The position numbers were made by a program, and so were the translations under genes. A stretch of DNA of 64,000 bases, from contig OY728143.1 in assembly GCA_963277665.1 (NCBI GenBank), positions 1,121,020,110 to 1,121,084,109 of the forward strand. Direction: 5' to 3'. Shown here piece after piece: positions 26,049 through 36,973 of the stretch. The notes below the pieces were generated by a model. It saw only the letters and a list, made by a program, of their open reading frames with translations, had not been told where the DNA came from and searched no databases. This stretch comes from Viscum album (taxonomy: Eukaryota; Streptophyta; Magnoliopsida; Santalales; Viscaceae). Position 1 is the stretch's first letter. The number at the start of each line of letters is the position of its first letter.

Positions 26049-27040
26049 ATGTTCACAAGTAGACAGCCAACCATGATTCATGAGAGAGTACCCGATGAAG
26101 GCCTACTAAGCGATGAGGCCACAATACATTCCCCTCGTATGGAATTAGCACCTTCATGTGGTGTACCAAAAGCCCTGCAACACCTTGCGAAACTGTTGCC
26201 ACTAGCCCCACCAGCAGAGGGTGAATGCCTACTAAACGCATTGCAGGAGTTTCATCCATAGAGGCCCCTAGGTTTCAAGGAAATATGGATCGGTAGGTGG
26301 CTGAGGATTGGCTAGATGTTGTGGCCCGAGTTTTTCTCTTAGATGAGACATCAACTGATCTTATGGTGATTCAAGATGCCTATCTCTTCTAGGGATAAAC
26401 AGTGAGAAGGTGAAGTAGAACACTTTAGATAAATGATGAGGTGACCCTCACTGTGGTATATGTCGAGGTAATTTTTAGGATAGAGTTCATCCAAGCGACT
26501 CTATGCTTAGTTCATATATAGGACCTACTACACATAAATTATGGATTCCTGACTATGGTCCAGTACTCGACAAGGTTCACCCGACCTCTCTCGCTGTGCA
26601 ACCGACATGGTATGGGACCCATTATTTAGGGCCTGAACCATTGATCAGGGTCATAAAATGGAGATCAGAGCATCAATGATACCACTCAGCATTCCGACAC
26701 AGTTCGTGTTGCTAGAGAAAGTCCTTTTGGTGGAGACTTTCCAAGCTGAGTTGGCACTCATAGCGAGATCCCCCACCGGACATCGAGAAGTAGAGTCATA
26801 TGCAGCAGGTAGTAGACATATTATGCAGTGGCCCAAGTGGGATAGACCATCAGGTGGACGACCTTAGGATACAGGGGCAGTGGTGTGGGGATCATGCGAT
26901 AGAGGAAGAAAGATTGAGAGCAGGTTGTGCTACTCGTGCGGTGGGAAGGGTCACATGGATTGTGATTTCCTGAACCGCCATACAGATGGCCTAAAAATGG
27001 TCGAGGGACCATTGAGGGAGAGGTAGAGATTTGATCATGG
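26049..27040 (+). pseudogene. gag remnant of the chromovirus
   Basis: Gag packages element RNA into particles. The first open piece (26049-26261) begins MFTSRQPTM and stops before the conserved part. From about 26264 a frame with QGNMDR, then VAEDWLDVVARVFLLDE and TDLMVIQDAYLF matches the retrotransposon gag core (G.MDP..AEDWL..VE.IF.L...D....A.YLL.G). At 26928-26963 the peptide CYSCGGKGHMDC is a zinc knuckle, CX2CX4HX2C instead of CX2CX4HX4C, so two residues are missing before the last cysteine. Several in-frame TAG and TGA codons and at least one frame change break the gene. Confidence 0.8.
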
Positions 27041-27249
27041 AGGTCCACAGGAATCATGCTGACATGGTAGAGCATTTGGTCATTCAATAAGCGGTGGGTG
27101 GCGATTCAAGGTTCTGCTGCCACCACATCTAAGTGGTCCACCCCATGCATTGGGAGTAGGTGGACAGGGACGAGACCTGCTCTAGGAAACTGAGTCCTAC
27201 GACCAGGGTGTTCTGAAGATGTTTAGAGATATGATCTATGTCTACTCCA

Positions 27250-27560
27250 TCATAGTTTCAATACTTAAAGACATTGGTGGAGGTCACTCTTTTATTTCCA
27301 CATCCCTCATTCGGAGCTCAGAGATTCTAGTGGAGCTATTGGCTCGATCCTTATGCCTAGAGACTCCTACGAGGGGGGGGGGGATTCGATGATTACAGAC
27401 TGGTGTTGGCAGGGTGAGCATACTTTGGGAGGATAGAGCTTCGGCTGGGATCTTCTAGTAGTGGTGTCGAGGCCTTATGACATCATCATGGGTATGGACT
27501 GGTTATCCACAGTCCATGCCCATAATGACTGTATTATATGAAAAGTACAGTGTGTCTACG
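27250..27560 (+). pseudogene. Aspartic protease remnant of the chromovirus
   Basis: At 27270-27299 the peptide DIGGGHSFIS corresponds to the family active site D(S/T)GA.HSFIS. The aspartate and glycine remain, but the serine/threonine and alanine are replaced. The downstream motif IIMGMDWLSTVHA at 27482-27520 corresponds to VILGMDWL.. and is well kept. The two lie in different frames (27270 versus 27482); between them is a run of eleven G (27373-27383), a probable site of slippage. The protease would have cut the gag-pol polyprotein. Confidence 0.8.
27373..27383 (+). repeat. G11 homopolymer in the protease gene
   Basis: Eleven consecutive G residues lie where the protease frame changes. The run may be a replication-slippage expansion or a sequencing or assembly artefact. 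Confidence 0.8.
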
Positions 27561-27779
27561 AGGATGTGACTAGGTTTTCATTCACTAGTGAGAAGGGAAC
27601 CTTTGCAGTATAGGATGGACTTACCCTGAGGAGGGTGCATCAGATCACACATCAGTTTCATATAATTACCCTTGGAGCAGTTGATGTTGTGAGTCCCAAC
27701 TATCCTGTAGTGGTGGAAATGTATGATGATGTCTTTCCTGATGATATTCCATACTACCTCATCGTAGATAATTGGACTT

Positions 27780-28690
27780 TTACATCAACTTGTACACCTG
27801 GATGAAACCAATATCTACACCATCATATCGGATGGCTCCCGCATAGAATCATGAGGTATGGGTATAGTTGGGAGACTTACATAATAGGGGGTTCATAAGG
27901 ACTAGTGTTTCTCCATGGGCTGCCCTGATTTTGTTTTCCATGAAGGCAGATGAGAGTTTGAGACTCTGTGTGGAATAGTGGAACTGAAACCAGGTGACCA
28001 TGAAAAACAAGTATCCACTTCCGAGTATTGATGATCTTTTTGATCAACTGAAGGGAGATCATTGGTTTTTGAAGATAAACCTCGGATCAGGCTATTATCA
28101 GCTTTGGGTACAATATGAGGATGTGCAGAAGACAACCTTCCAATGTGGGTATGACCACTATGAGTTATGGGTAATTCTATTCGGCATGACTAAATCCATA
28201 TTAGTTTTCATGGGACAGATGAACATGATATTTCAGCCATACCTCAGTCGCTTTGTGGTGTCATTCATTGATGACATCATGATATAGTCCGCGTCAGAGG
28301 AGGAGCTTCCCTATCATTTCCAGATAGTTCTGGATAAACTCTGAGAGCACCAGATCTATGGTATGCTTTCGAAGTTCCAGTTCTAGATATGAGAGGTCCA
28401 TATTCTTGGAAAATTTATCTCGGAGGCTGATTTTAAGTGGATCCAGACAAGATAGAGGATGTTCTTGCATGGGAGCCACCCAGGAGTGTGACTGATGTGC
28501 AGGGTTTCTCGTGGTTGGATGGATACTACCGAAGATTCAGGCCATAATTTGCTAGAGTTTAGGAACCCTTTTTATATTTGATGAAGAAGGGACAACCCTT
28601 AACATGGACAAAGAGTTTCCAAAAGTGTTTTCGAAGCTATGGAATAGACTAAAAAGTGTCCCCATCATGAGGCTAATGGAAGTGGGTGAT
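27780..28690 (+). pseudogene. Reverse transcriptase remnant of the chromovirus
   Basis: RT copies element RNA into DNA. The N-terminal block near 27820 reads PSYRMAPA and then a stop; WGA and SLRLCVE follow. The longest open part is 27994-28287: [18 protein letters not shown], then [13 protein letters not shown] (motif A), [14 protein letters not shown] and [11 protein letters not shown] (motif C at 28264-28275). The FIDD aspartates are kept, but the motif-A aspartate (KIDL) is asparagine (AAC, 28078-28080). The thumb and connection continue with stops at 28288-28560, including HILGKFISEADFK. Motif A mutation, stops and frame changes all rule out activity. Confidence 0.92.
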
Positions 28691-29046
28691 GGATATGTAG
28701 TCTTCTACGATGCCTCAGGGACCAGACATGGATATGTCCTGATACATGAGTGAGAAGTGAACACATATGGCTCTTAGTAGCTAATATATCATGAGAAGAA
28801 ATACGCTACCAATGACCTGGAGTTATCAGCAGTGTTATTCACCTTGAGGATGTGGTGACATTACTTGATAGGCGGACGTCTTAAATTCTACTCTGATCAC
28901 AAGAGTCTCATATATATCTTCTCATTGAAGGAACTGAACATGACACATTGGTGGTGGCTGGAGTTCCTCTAGGATTATGACATTGAGATAGTCAATACAC
29001 CTTGGAAGGGGAACGTGGTAGCAGATTCACTTAGCAGGAGGTCTGG
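28690..29046 (+). pseudogene. RNase H remnant of the chromovirus
   Basis: RNase H degrades RNA in the RNA-DNA hybrid. Peptides in order are VVFYDASGTRHGYVL, EKKYATNDLELSAVLF, FYSDHKSLIYIF, KELNMT, and WKGNVVADSLSRR at the end. All four acidic residues of the DEDD set can be seen: aspartate in YDAS, glutamate in DLELSAV, aspartate in YSDH, and aspartate in ADSL. Stops occur after VLIHE and near W.HYL. The domain is in the same frame as the integrase that follows, but not the frame of RT. Confidence 0.9.
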
Positions 29047-29299
29047 TCTAGAGTAGCTGGGCAAGGCAATAGAGCAGATAGCAGCGATGCATATATCCTT
29101 CGTGGATATAAATTGATAAGCTTTCCTTCAGTCTATGATAGTCACTCCCCCAATCCTTCAGTGAGTCTTGGATCCACAACTTGGGGACATTGACTGGGAG
29201 GCTCGATGTGCTCAGATATCCATATGATAGGAACCTAACAGATTTTATGAAGGCGGGGAGCACATCATCCTCTTCAAAGAATATACATTGGTACCAGTG

Positions 29300-30400
29300 G
29301 CGCTATGGGAGGAGGTGTTGAGGGAGTTCCACGCGTCCCCTATAGTGGTACAACCTAGTGGGGAGAGGATGTACTAGGACCTCCAACGTTAACACTGATG
29401 GCCAGGGATGAGGAATGTAGTGGTAGAGTTTATTTCAAAATGCCTCACTTGTCAGCAAGTTAATGCCAAGATTCAGGTTCCAGTAGGCTTAGACTAACCA
29501 CTAGATGTGTTGAATTGGATGTGGGAGGGAATATCCATTGACTTAGTGATAGGGATTCGACATATGTCCATGGGACATGACTCCATCTGGGTGATCATTG
29601 ACCAACTCTTTATGTCATAACACATCCTACCCATCCGAGAGTAGGGATCAGTAGAGGGAATTTAATGCCTCTATGTATAGGAGATTGAGAAACTTCATGG
29701 GGTGCCATCGATGGTCATCTCTGACTGTGATGCAAATTTTACTTCATAGTTATGAAAGGGATTGCGGGAGACATTTTGGACTCAGCTAAATTTAACCACT
29801 ACCTTTCATCCACAGAATGAAGGTCAGACAGATCAGAAAATTCAGATACTAGAGAACATTCTATGTACTTACGTCCTAGACTTTGGTTGTATATGGGAGG
29901 AACACATTACCTTGGTGGAGTATGCAAAAAACAATAGTTATCACACCAAACATCGGTAAGGAACTGTTTGAGTCCTTGTACGGTCTACCATGTAGATCAT
30001 GTCTATTCTGAAAAAACTGAGGGGAGTCAACAATTTTGGGTCTAGTGTTGGTACGGGCTACCACCGAGAAGGTGTAGATAACCCAAGAGTAGATGAAGAC
30101 CGCACAGAGCATGAATTTTCCTTACTATGATTGGAGAAATATGTCCTTGGAGTTCGAGGAGGGAGACCATGTCTTTTACGGGTCTCACCTCGATGGGGTT
30201 TGCAGATATTTGGCCATGTTGGAAAACATTCACCGAGGTTTATCTGAAAATTTCTGATACTTTGGAGGATTGGCGAGATGGCATACCGCTTGGAAATACC
30301 AACACAGTTGGAGATGGTGCATGATGTCTTCAACGTATCTTATCTTAGGAGATATATTAATTATCATTCTCACATCATCGACCATGGAAAGATGAATTTT
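29300..30400 (+). pseudogene. Integrase remnant of the chromovirus
   Basis: Integrase inserts the cDNA. The zinc domain has HASPIVVQPSG, where the second histidine of HHCC is glutamine, and CLTCQQ at 29441-29458. The core reads WEGISIDLVIG (aspartate at 29540-29542), GHDSIWVIIDQL, and MVISDCDANFTS (aspartate at 29723-29725). FHPQNEGQTDQK follows, in which the catalytic glutamate of GQ(T/S)E is aspartate (GAT, 29831-29833). Spacing from the second aspartate to this residue is exactly 35 residues. The C-terminal part at about 30272-30390 has EMAYRLEIP, VHDVFNVSYLRRYI and HIIDH. Stops break the frame in several places. Confidence 0.92.
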
Positions 30401-30439
30401 GATGATGGGGGGACCTTTACAGAGGTTCATATAGAGATT

Positions 30440-30600
30440 GAAGATTGACATGAGTGAGTCCTTTATGGGTGGTCAATACCTCTGCTCCACATTCGCTGGT
30501 AGCACATGCACATCCAAGAGATAACATAGAAGTGGGAGGCTCAGATTCATGCATAATACCCCCATTTGTTTTGTTAGTCTATTATGTTGCTTTTTTGGAC
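30440..30600 (+). pseudogene. Chromodomain remnant of the chromovirus
   Basis: Downstream of the HIIDH motif, a broken frame gives IPLLHIRW, then IQEIT, KWEAQIHA and YPHLF, interrupted by stops. This corresponds to IPLVKV.W......EATWE.E..M...YP.LF, the end of the chromodomain at the C terminus of chromovirus integrase, which guides insertion towards certain chromatin. It is the main reason for the chromovirus call. Confidence 0.8.
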
Positions 30601-30609
30601 AAAAATCCC

Positions 30610-30623
30610 TTAGGTGGGGACAA
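30610..30623 (+). other. Polypurine tract
   Basis: TTAGGTGGGGACAA lies directly before the 3' LTR. Purine-rich bases with GGTGGGG in this position prime plus-strand DNA synthesis. A nearly identical tract, AAGGTGGGGATA, precedes the 3' LTR of element 3 at 41044-41055. Confidence 0.8.
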
Positions 30624-33600
30624 TGTAATGACCAAGATTTTCCAGGTTATTTTTTTTAATTATATGGAATTATTATAATTCTACAAAAAATGACAGCACA
30701 TGATTCCAATCCTCGGTGTGCCCAGAATTAATTTCTGATCTTTTTTTAATGTACATTCAGTAAACATCAGAGTGGGGTTTTATAAATTTTGAAGCAGTGC
30801 TCGGATTAAATATCTGAGGGCACCGTTGAATCTGCAGTGCCAAGATTCACATATGGGAGACTATAGATTGACCGTAGTAGGTATGGAGGAAAATATATAT
30901 TATAGACATTTTAAAAGAATAAAAAAATAACTATGTTATTTTATTTTTTTATTTCTTTTCCTCCAATGGACAAGTGGCGGCCTGAGACCAACAACGTGTA
31001 AAGCCATTATATGGCATGACACTTCAATTCATATGTAACATCGTCCTTATAATTTTGGAAGGATCTAATAAAATAAACCCATATTAATTTTACGAGTGTG
31101 ACACAATATTACCCTCTCATATTTATATAGATCCCAAGGAGAGGTAATTGAACAGCTTCACCAAGAAACAAAGTACTGATAAAGTGCTGGGACGCCAAAA
31201 TTGGAGGACGAAGACAGTTTCTACATGTGGTGATGGGTGACGCCGAATCACAATCTAAAGGATGAAATTTGAGAGTCAATGTTGGATTCTTCTTGCGTGG
31301 AAAACAAATGTCGACACTTTATCAATCATGGGAATTCCCCATCATTATTAATGTAGGGTTTTAATGTTGTTTTGTTTCAAATATTTGATGAAGCATCCTT
31401 TCAACCCACATTCTATCAAGCTAACGCAGAAGGCGTGGGCCAAAAAAACAGGGCCCATACTCTCCGCCCTTATTGTAATTTTGGTGCCTTCTTCGCTAAC
31501 ATTACCTTTGGGTTGGACATGACCTAGGATGAGTGATGATGGAGGTGGTACGTACAGGCCGACCGTGATGGAGGCGGCACGCCATTGTGCACCAAAAGAG
31601 AAGGCCACGACACTATGCTGCAGTGGTCAGCGGAATGGCCGACACCGGCTGGCCACAGAGGTGATGGGGCGTACCATCATGCGCTTCCAAAAGAGAGGGG
31701 CCGTGACATTCATGTAGTTTTGGTCTAATTGGGTGACCGGCACGGGCCGACCGTGGGAGGATGCGGCACATCGTCGCACACCACCGAAGGAGGACGTCGT
31801 GGCTACGTTGCCACGGTGGCAGGACCCGCAGTGTGTCTCGGGGTGACCTGGCATCACACTTTAGGAACTACCTCTTAGCCTTCGAAACAAGAAGGGGGCT
31901 ACTCCCCTTATGTGCTAGCTTGGGAGGACCACATGATCCAGTGGGCCACGCCTCATCGTGGGTTGGGCCGTGCGAGCCCCACGAGCCGTGCTTTCGCGGG
32001 TCGCGCCGCGCGAGCCTAGTGGGCCGCCCCGTGCAGGACATGCCCAGCCTACTATGGACCAGTCTAGCAAGGCCAGAACTGGATCAAGTTAGATCAACCT
32101 AAACTGGGTAGGGTCGCCCCGGACAGTGTCAGACATGGTTGGACCGGACCCAAACCCAACCAGGCCCAGTTCCGCTAAAAGGGTCATAACCAGAAATCCA
32201 GGAGTCCATTTGATGAACCGTCTGTGGCATTGAGACCCATGTAGTGAGACAACACTTTTGGTATACATCACATGAGTTTTTTATAATGATGAATTATTTC
32301 TGGGTTTGATCAAAATAGAATCCAACTGGGTCATCAGAACTAAAACGCTTATAACTCATAGACCGGGTGTCTAATTGGCACACCGTCAATCGCGTTGGAA
32401 TCGTTATGACATGGTGGTCCTTTGTGTTATTGAATTGTGGATATTAATGGTAATCTAGGTAAGACCTATATATCAAGGGGTATATTCTATGGAGCTCGAG
32501 TGAACAGAGTGCGAGGAATCTTGTGGTTGGCTGTAACATGAAGAAACAACATCAATCCTTAGTGGTTATGAATCTATTGATCATGTGTGGGTAAACATAT
32601 ATTAGATCCTGGGTGGGTTAGATCTCAACGATCCTATGTGGGTTAGCACATACCCTTCATGTGTGGGTCTGTGGGGGTTATTACCTATCGATATTTTGTG
32701 GGTCAGAAGAAGTGAATCTCAACATAATAAGATTGTGTAGCTTACGAATAATCATATGTAGTTTTTACTGATGTTATCTTGGTGTGATCTGAGTCTTTTA
32801 TCTTCATGGGGTTACATGTTTTGTACTTATATATTCATGGTGTTACATGTGTGGTACATATAACTTCATGGTGTTACCTGTGTGGTACTTCTACCATCGG
32901 GGTGTTGTCTTCGTGGTGCCACATGTGTGGTTCTTATAATTTAGTTGTGTTACTTTTGTGGTACTTCTACCTTCATGGTGTTACCTTTGTGGTAAAATTC
33001 CCTCATGTATGGGATGAGTATATCTTGATAACATAGGTATATGTATGGAAATATACCTATTAAGGGTTGATGAATATCTATTTGTGCTTTGATATTGAGG
33101 TCTTTCGTTGTGGTTTTTCCTTTATGGAACTCGGGGAGACCTACAAGGGTCTTGAGGTCCCTACTAAGTATCATTATTCTCACCCTTTCACAAGCTACAC
33201 CTTCAACTTATTGTGTATTGTTCAGACGATGAACATCATTGATCGAGGCTGAGGGAGTTAGGACGTGACGGTACACAGAGGTGGACCACTTGGCATGACG
33301 TGATGCAGGGACAACTGAATGTGAGATGTACCTACCCTTCAAGTAGGATCCTCAGTGAACAATCTAGGAGTTGCTTTTCATTTTTCAGTTCTATTTTTAC
33401 TTTTATTTTGTACATGTACTTTTCAGTTGGGCTTGTATTCTGAACCCATTACATTTAACACTCTTTTTACTACATTAGTTTACTTCATGGTTGAATCTTG
33501 TTGCATTCTTGTATATCTGTTTTTATATGTTAAAAATGTAATGCCTTATCATTTTAGGGATATTCCTTTAATGTTCTAGTCACCAGCACCAGGCCTATAG

Positions 33601-33653
33601 AAGGCTGGCTTGGGGTCATCACGACACAGGTCCCAATGCATGGGTCAAGACAG
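30624..33653 (+). repeat. 3' LTR of the chromovirus
   Basis: Begins TGTAATGACC and ends GGGTCAAGACA. It is collinear with the 5' LTR, including the TATA-like box (31122-31130), GC-rich block (about 31500-32170) and tandem array (about 32805-33000). Small indels account for its 25 extra bases. Confidence 0.95.
32805..33000 (+). repeat. Tandem array of about 31-bp units, 3' LTR
   Basis: Units of TTCATGGTGTTACCTGTGTG plus a GTACTTCTAC tail repeat with variation; two consecutive units from about 32834 are each 31 bases. The array is the counterpart of that in the 5' LTR. Confidence 0.75.
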
Positions 33654-33658
33654 AGATA
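33654..33658 (+). repeat. Target-site duplication, right (GAGAT)
   Basis: Identical to 22764-22768 and directly after the CA end of the 3' LTR. Confidence 0.85.
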
Positions 33659-33995
33659 TTGATGATTTATATTTTCCAGCTCTTATAGATGACTCAACCC
33701 CACAATGACCACTACCTACTCCATCCTCATGGAAACCCTCTTATTGTAACCCACAATAATATATTCCAATCCATGTAATCCATCATATTAGGTATTGAAT
33801 AAACAGACCATACTATATTTGATATCCATCTGAAGTACCTTCTTAAACATTGTTGTCCAGAAGAATTAATCTCTCAACGTATCTAAACTATTGAGTATGT
33901 GATCCGTAAATCTAATGTTATACTCAAAAAATTAAAAATTAAACTGGTATGACATTTGATAATCATATATCATCAATATTCACAATATCAAAATA
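33659..33995. other. Short interval, nothing recognised
   Basis: AT-rich spacer between the chromovirus and the 5' LTR of element 3. It was presumably contiguous with 22556-22763 before the chromovirus inserted. No coding or repeat signal was seen in either piece. Confidence 0.5.
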
Positions 33996-36958
33996 AAAAA
34001 GCCCTTATTTTTTGATGGGATGAAATTACAGAGTAAATTGAATTTTAATGTTTTGTGGATGGTTTGTATTGTGAATCAAGATTTATATTTGAAATAAACA
34101 AGTTTGAACACATCAATGTGTTGTTTGTCGAGTTGATTTAGGTTAATATGTATCCCTTAGGTGTTCCTTCATGTTTTTGGGGCATGGGGCCTTGAAAATT
34201 CATGTTTTTCGTGGACTAGTAAGGGAACACTGTATGTCTAAAACCACGCGGAACACCAATGAAAATCGTACAACACCTGGTGGTTAGAAGAACTGATTCA
34301 TATGGGATACAAGAAGTTTCCCAAACAATGATCCAAGCCAACAATATTTGTTCTAGTTAGGAAGTGTGTGCATTTTTCATCAAACATTAGTTACATATTT
34401 TGGTCGAACCAAGTGTCTAAACTCAATGGACCATTTTCCTTGTGAAGCAGTACATGCTCAGTCGGCACAAGGTTTTGTAAAACATATGACAAAACTGTGC
34501 ACCTCATTAAATGGGTGAGATTATCCTCTGTCCCAACTAACATTATAAATGTCACACCTCCTTCTTCTACATTCACATCCATTGAATCAACTTGTATGTG
34601 GATTGTTTTTTTCCTCCTATATGTATGAGGATATCATCCACATAAGGCATCCTATTTGAGTATCTTAAAGTGAATTCAAAGCATCATGATAACATTAATA
34701 CACATTCTAAATACATTATATGTAATCATTACACCTATTTCACTATTTCACTATGAGATCAGTCAACACATTTTAAGGTTGTTTGTTTTATTAATTGTAA
34801 AATCTCATACCGAAATGAACAATGATCAATATTGGATGAGTATGTTATCCTTGGTATAAAATAGGTGGTCCGGTTCTCTCCAACGAGTGATGTTTATTAT
34901 TTATGGTTCTTCATTATTTCACACAACAAATGCTTCTATAATTGACTTAAAATTGTGAAAAAAAATTATTTGGATCGGTTACCATGTCTGTTATGACTAT
35001 TTTGGGAAGATAATCAAGTCATTATGTGGAATCCTTCACATTATCCACTACGATGGATGTGTTTCCTCATTTGAGACAACGTTCCATTGATCTTTTAGTA
35101 TTTAACAATCAAAAGTGTATATTTCACCATAATAATGATATCACATTAATGAACCAAATTAATATTAAATTTAGGAAATTAGTTAGTAGTTTAAGATTAA
35201 TACACATCTCCTATGACACAGTTTCAGTCATTGAATCAAATGAATTTGACCAAATTGATTGAACGATAAAAATTAAATACAACATTCATTATTATTTATG
35301 AAATGGATATAAATATCCATAAAACCATGATCATATGAATTATGTCATATACCATATACTTTTTCCTTGTGATGATATTCAGTTTTTTAAACTAAATAAA
35401 ATGTATAATTTCATATAAATGTTTTATTTTATAATAACATCCTATGAGGAGGTGAGGTTTATTTAATATGAAAGGGCCATATGTACATGAGGTGAAGTCT
35501 AGTTCTAATTGGTTTTCTTAGTGTAATGTTACGTTTACATATTACATTTAATTTTGTCAAAGAATAAATTTTTATGGCATTATGCTTCTCTGGTTATATG
35601 TGATATGCCTTGGTGTTATGTGATATTATAATGTTATGCCTTACCAGAAGTAATCAAAGAGTGATGATAGATATCAAATTAAGGATTTCACGAATGGAAT
35701 CACTCTTCATGGCTTAGATATATGCAACACACTATGAAAGATGATTTTTCTTGTGACTTATGAGATCTCTAGTGGGATTACTTATACTCACGAGTGACAG
35801 TAGTTCCCTATGGGAGAAACTGTGGAGGAAATATTTGGAAAGATAGATATTCCATTCCTTAGGTTATAGTTGGTCCCGTATGTGAGATAATAATTATAGA
35901 CTCAGAGCTAACATACCAAGAGTGATATGGGGTACACCACTTTGAGTAACCTCAAATGGACTCGATGGTATTGGTCATATTGTGGTATCTTGTAGAGACC
36001 CTTCAAATTCCCTTATGGATCACCTTAGATGGTCTTAGAACCCCATTATTAGATTTTATAGATTAATTATATGGATTACCTATTGTGAATCATAAATTTT
36101 GATCTTTTTGTTATTGCTGAGATGATCATAATATGAGGATTCATTAATGATTTCCTAGTGGTGAGATCACCAATACAAAGAAAAATATTGGTTTTGGCCC
36201 AATTTTATTTCATCATATATGATTCCATGTATTTTACCATATTTTATCTATAATATTCACTTCATTAAGAAATCAATCTAAGGACAAAGAATATACAATT
36301 TGTTGGCTATCAATTTAGGTTATCATATCAAAGTGTTTTTCATTTATTTTTTAATCTCTTTACTATAAATTATGTAAGAACACTGTTCATTTTATGTTGC
36401 ATGACCGTGATTGAATGGACACAGTTGGTGTTGGACTACTTGGATTATATATCACACACTACATAGACTACAATTTTACTTGGGTACCCAAGCATATCAT
36501 AATTTTTATAGTTCATTGGATTTGTTTCTTGTGATATTTGGTATACTTAGGAGTTAAGAATAAGATGATAGATCTTGTACTCATGATGCTGAAGGAGATA
36601 TTCTTTGGTCAATTTATCATATTTTTTGTTGTGCTGTCTATTTTACCTCTTTATTTTATCGAATAGAATTATATAGACTTACATGCGTTTTTATATGTAT
36701 GAACCTTTTCCAATTAATATTATTAATTCTATGTAATTAATGTCGGCATTCATTATTACTAATTATGCAATTGTTTTTTTTTTACTTTCTAATATACCAT
36801 TTTGATACAATGATTGTAAGGATATAGTATACCCACCATGAAATTATTTGAGCCATGTTGTTAGTTGGAATCCTCTAGCATGTAGGGATTCATTCTTTAG
36901 ACCATGTGATGAAAGGTTCTGCTAGCAGTTTAGTGGCCAGTCAGGCCTGGATTTTACA
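33996..36958 (+). repeat. 5' LTR of element 3
   Basis: Collinear with 41057-42720. Matching blocks include GTGGACTAGTAA (34215 and 41273), TTTCCCAAAC (34318 and 41389), TCCTCCTATATGTATGAGGA aligned with TCCTCCTTTGGATATGAGGA (34612 and 41677), and ACATGTCTGTTAT-type bases (34984 and 42049). The left edge has lost the TG; the right edge is set by TTTTACA before the primer site. Confidence 0.7.
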
Positions 36959-36961
36959 ATG

Positions 36962-36973
36962 TGGTTTGATAGA
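36962..36973 (+). other. Degenerate primer binding site, element 3
   Basis: TGGTTTGATAGA matches the initiator tRNA-Met primer site TGGTATCAGAGC at eight of twelve positions and is preceded by ACAATG, just as in the chromovirus. Placement by the LTR length supports it. Confidence 0.5.

Larger units (their letters stand above)
22769..33653 (+). mobile_element. Tekay/Del-like chromovirus (Ty3/gypsy), structurally complete, coding-dead
   Basis: The element is 10,885 bases: LTRs of 3,005 and 3,030 bases enclose 4,850 bases. TG...CA ends, a 5-bp duplication (GAGAT), primer site, polypurine tract and the domain order gag, protease, RT, RNase H, integrase, chromodomain are all present on the plus strand. 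That order and the terminal chromodomain place it among chromoviruses; the 3-kb LTRs suggest the Tekay/Del lineage (inference). Stops and frame changes pervade the coding part. Over the last 80 or so bases the two LTRs differ at roughly one position in five, so the insertion is old, yet its borders are intact. Some changes look like loss of CpG: ACGCGTTAGCGG in one LTR aligns with ACATCAGAGTGG in the other. Confidence 0.95.
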
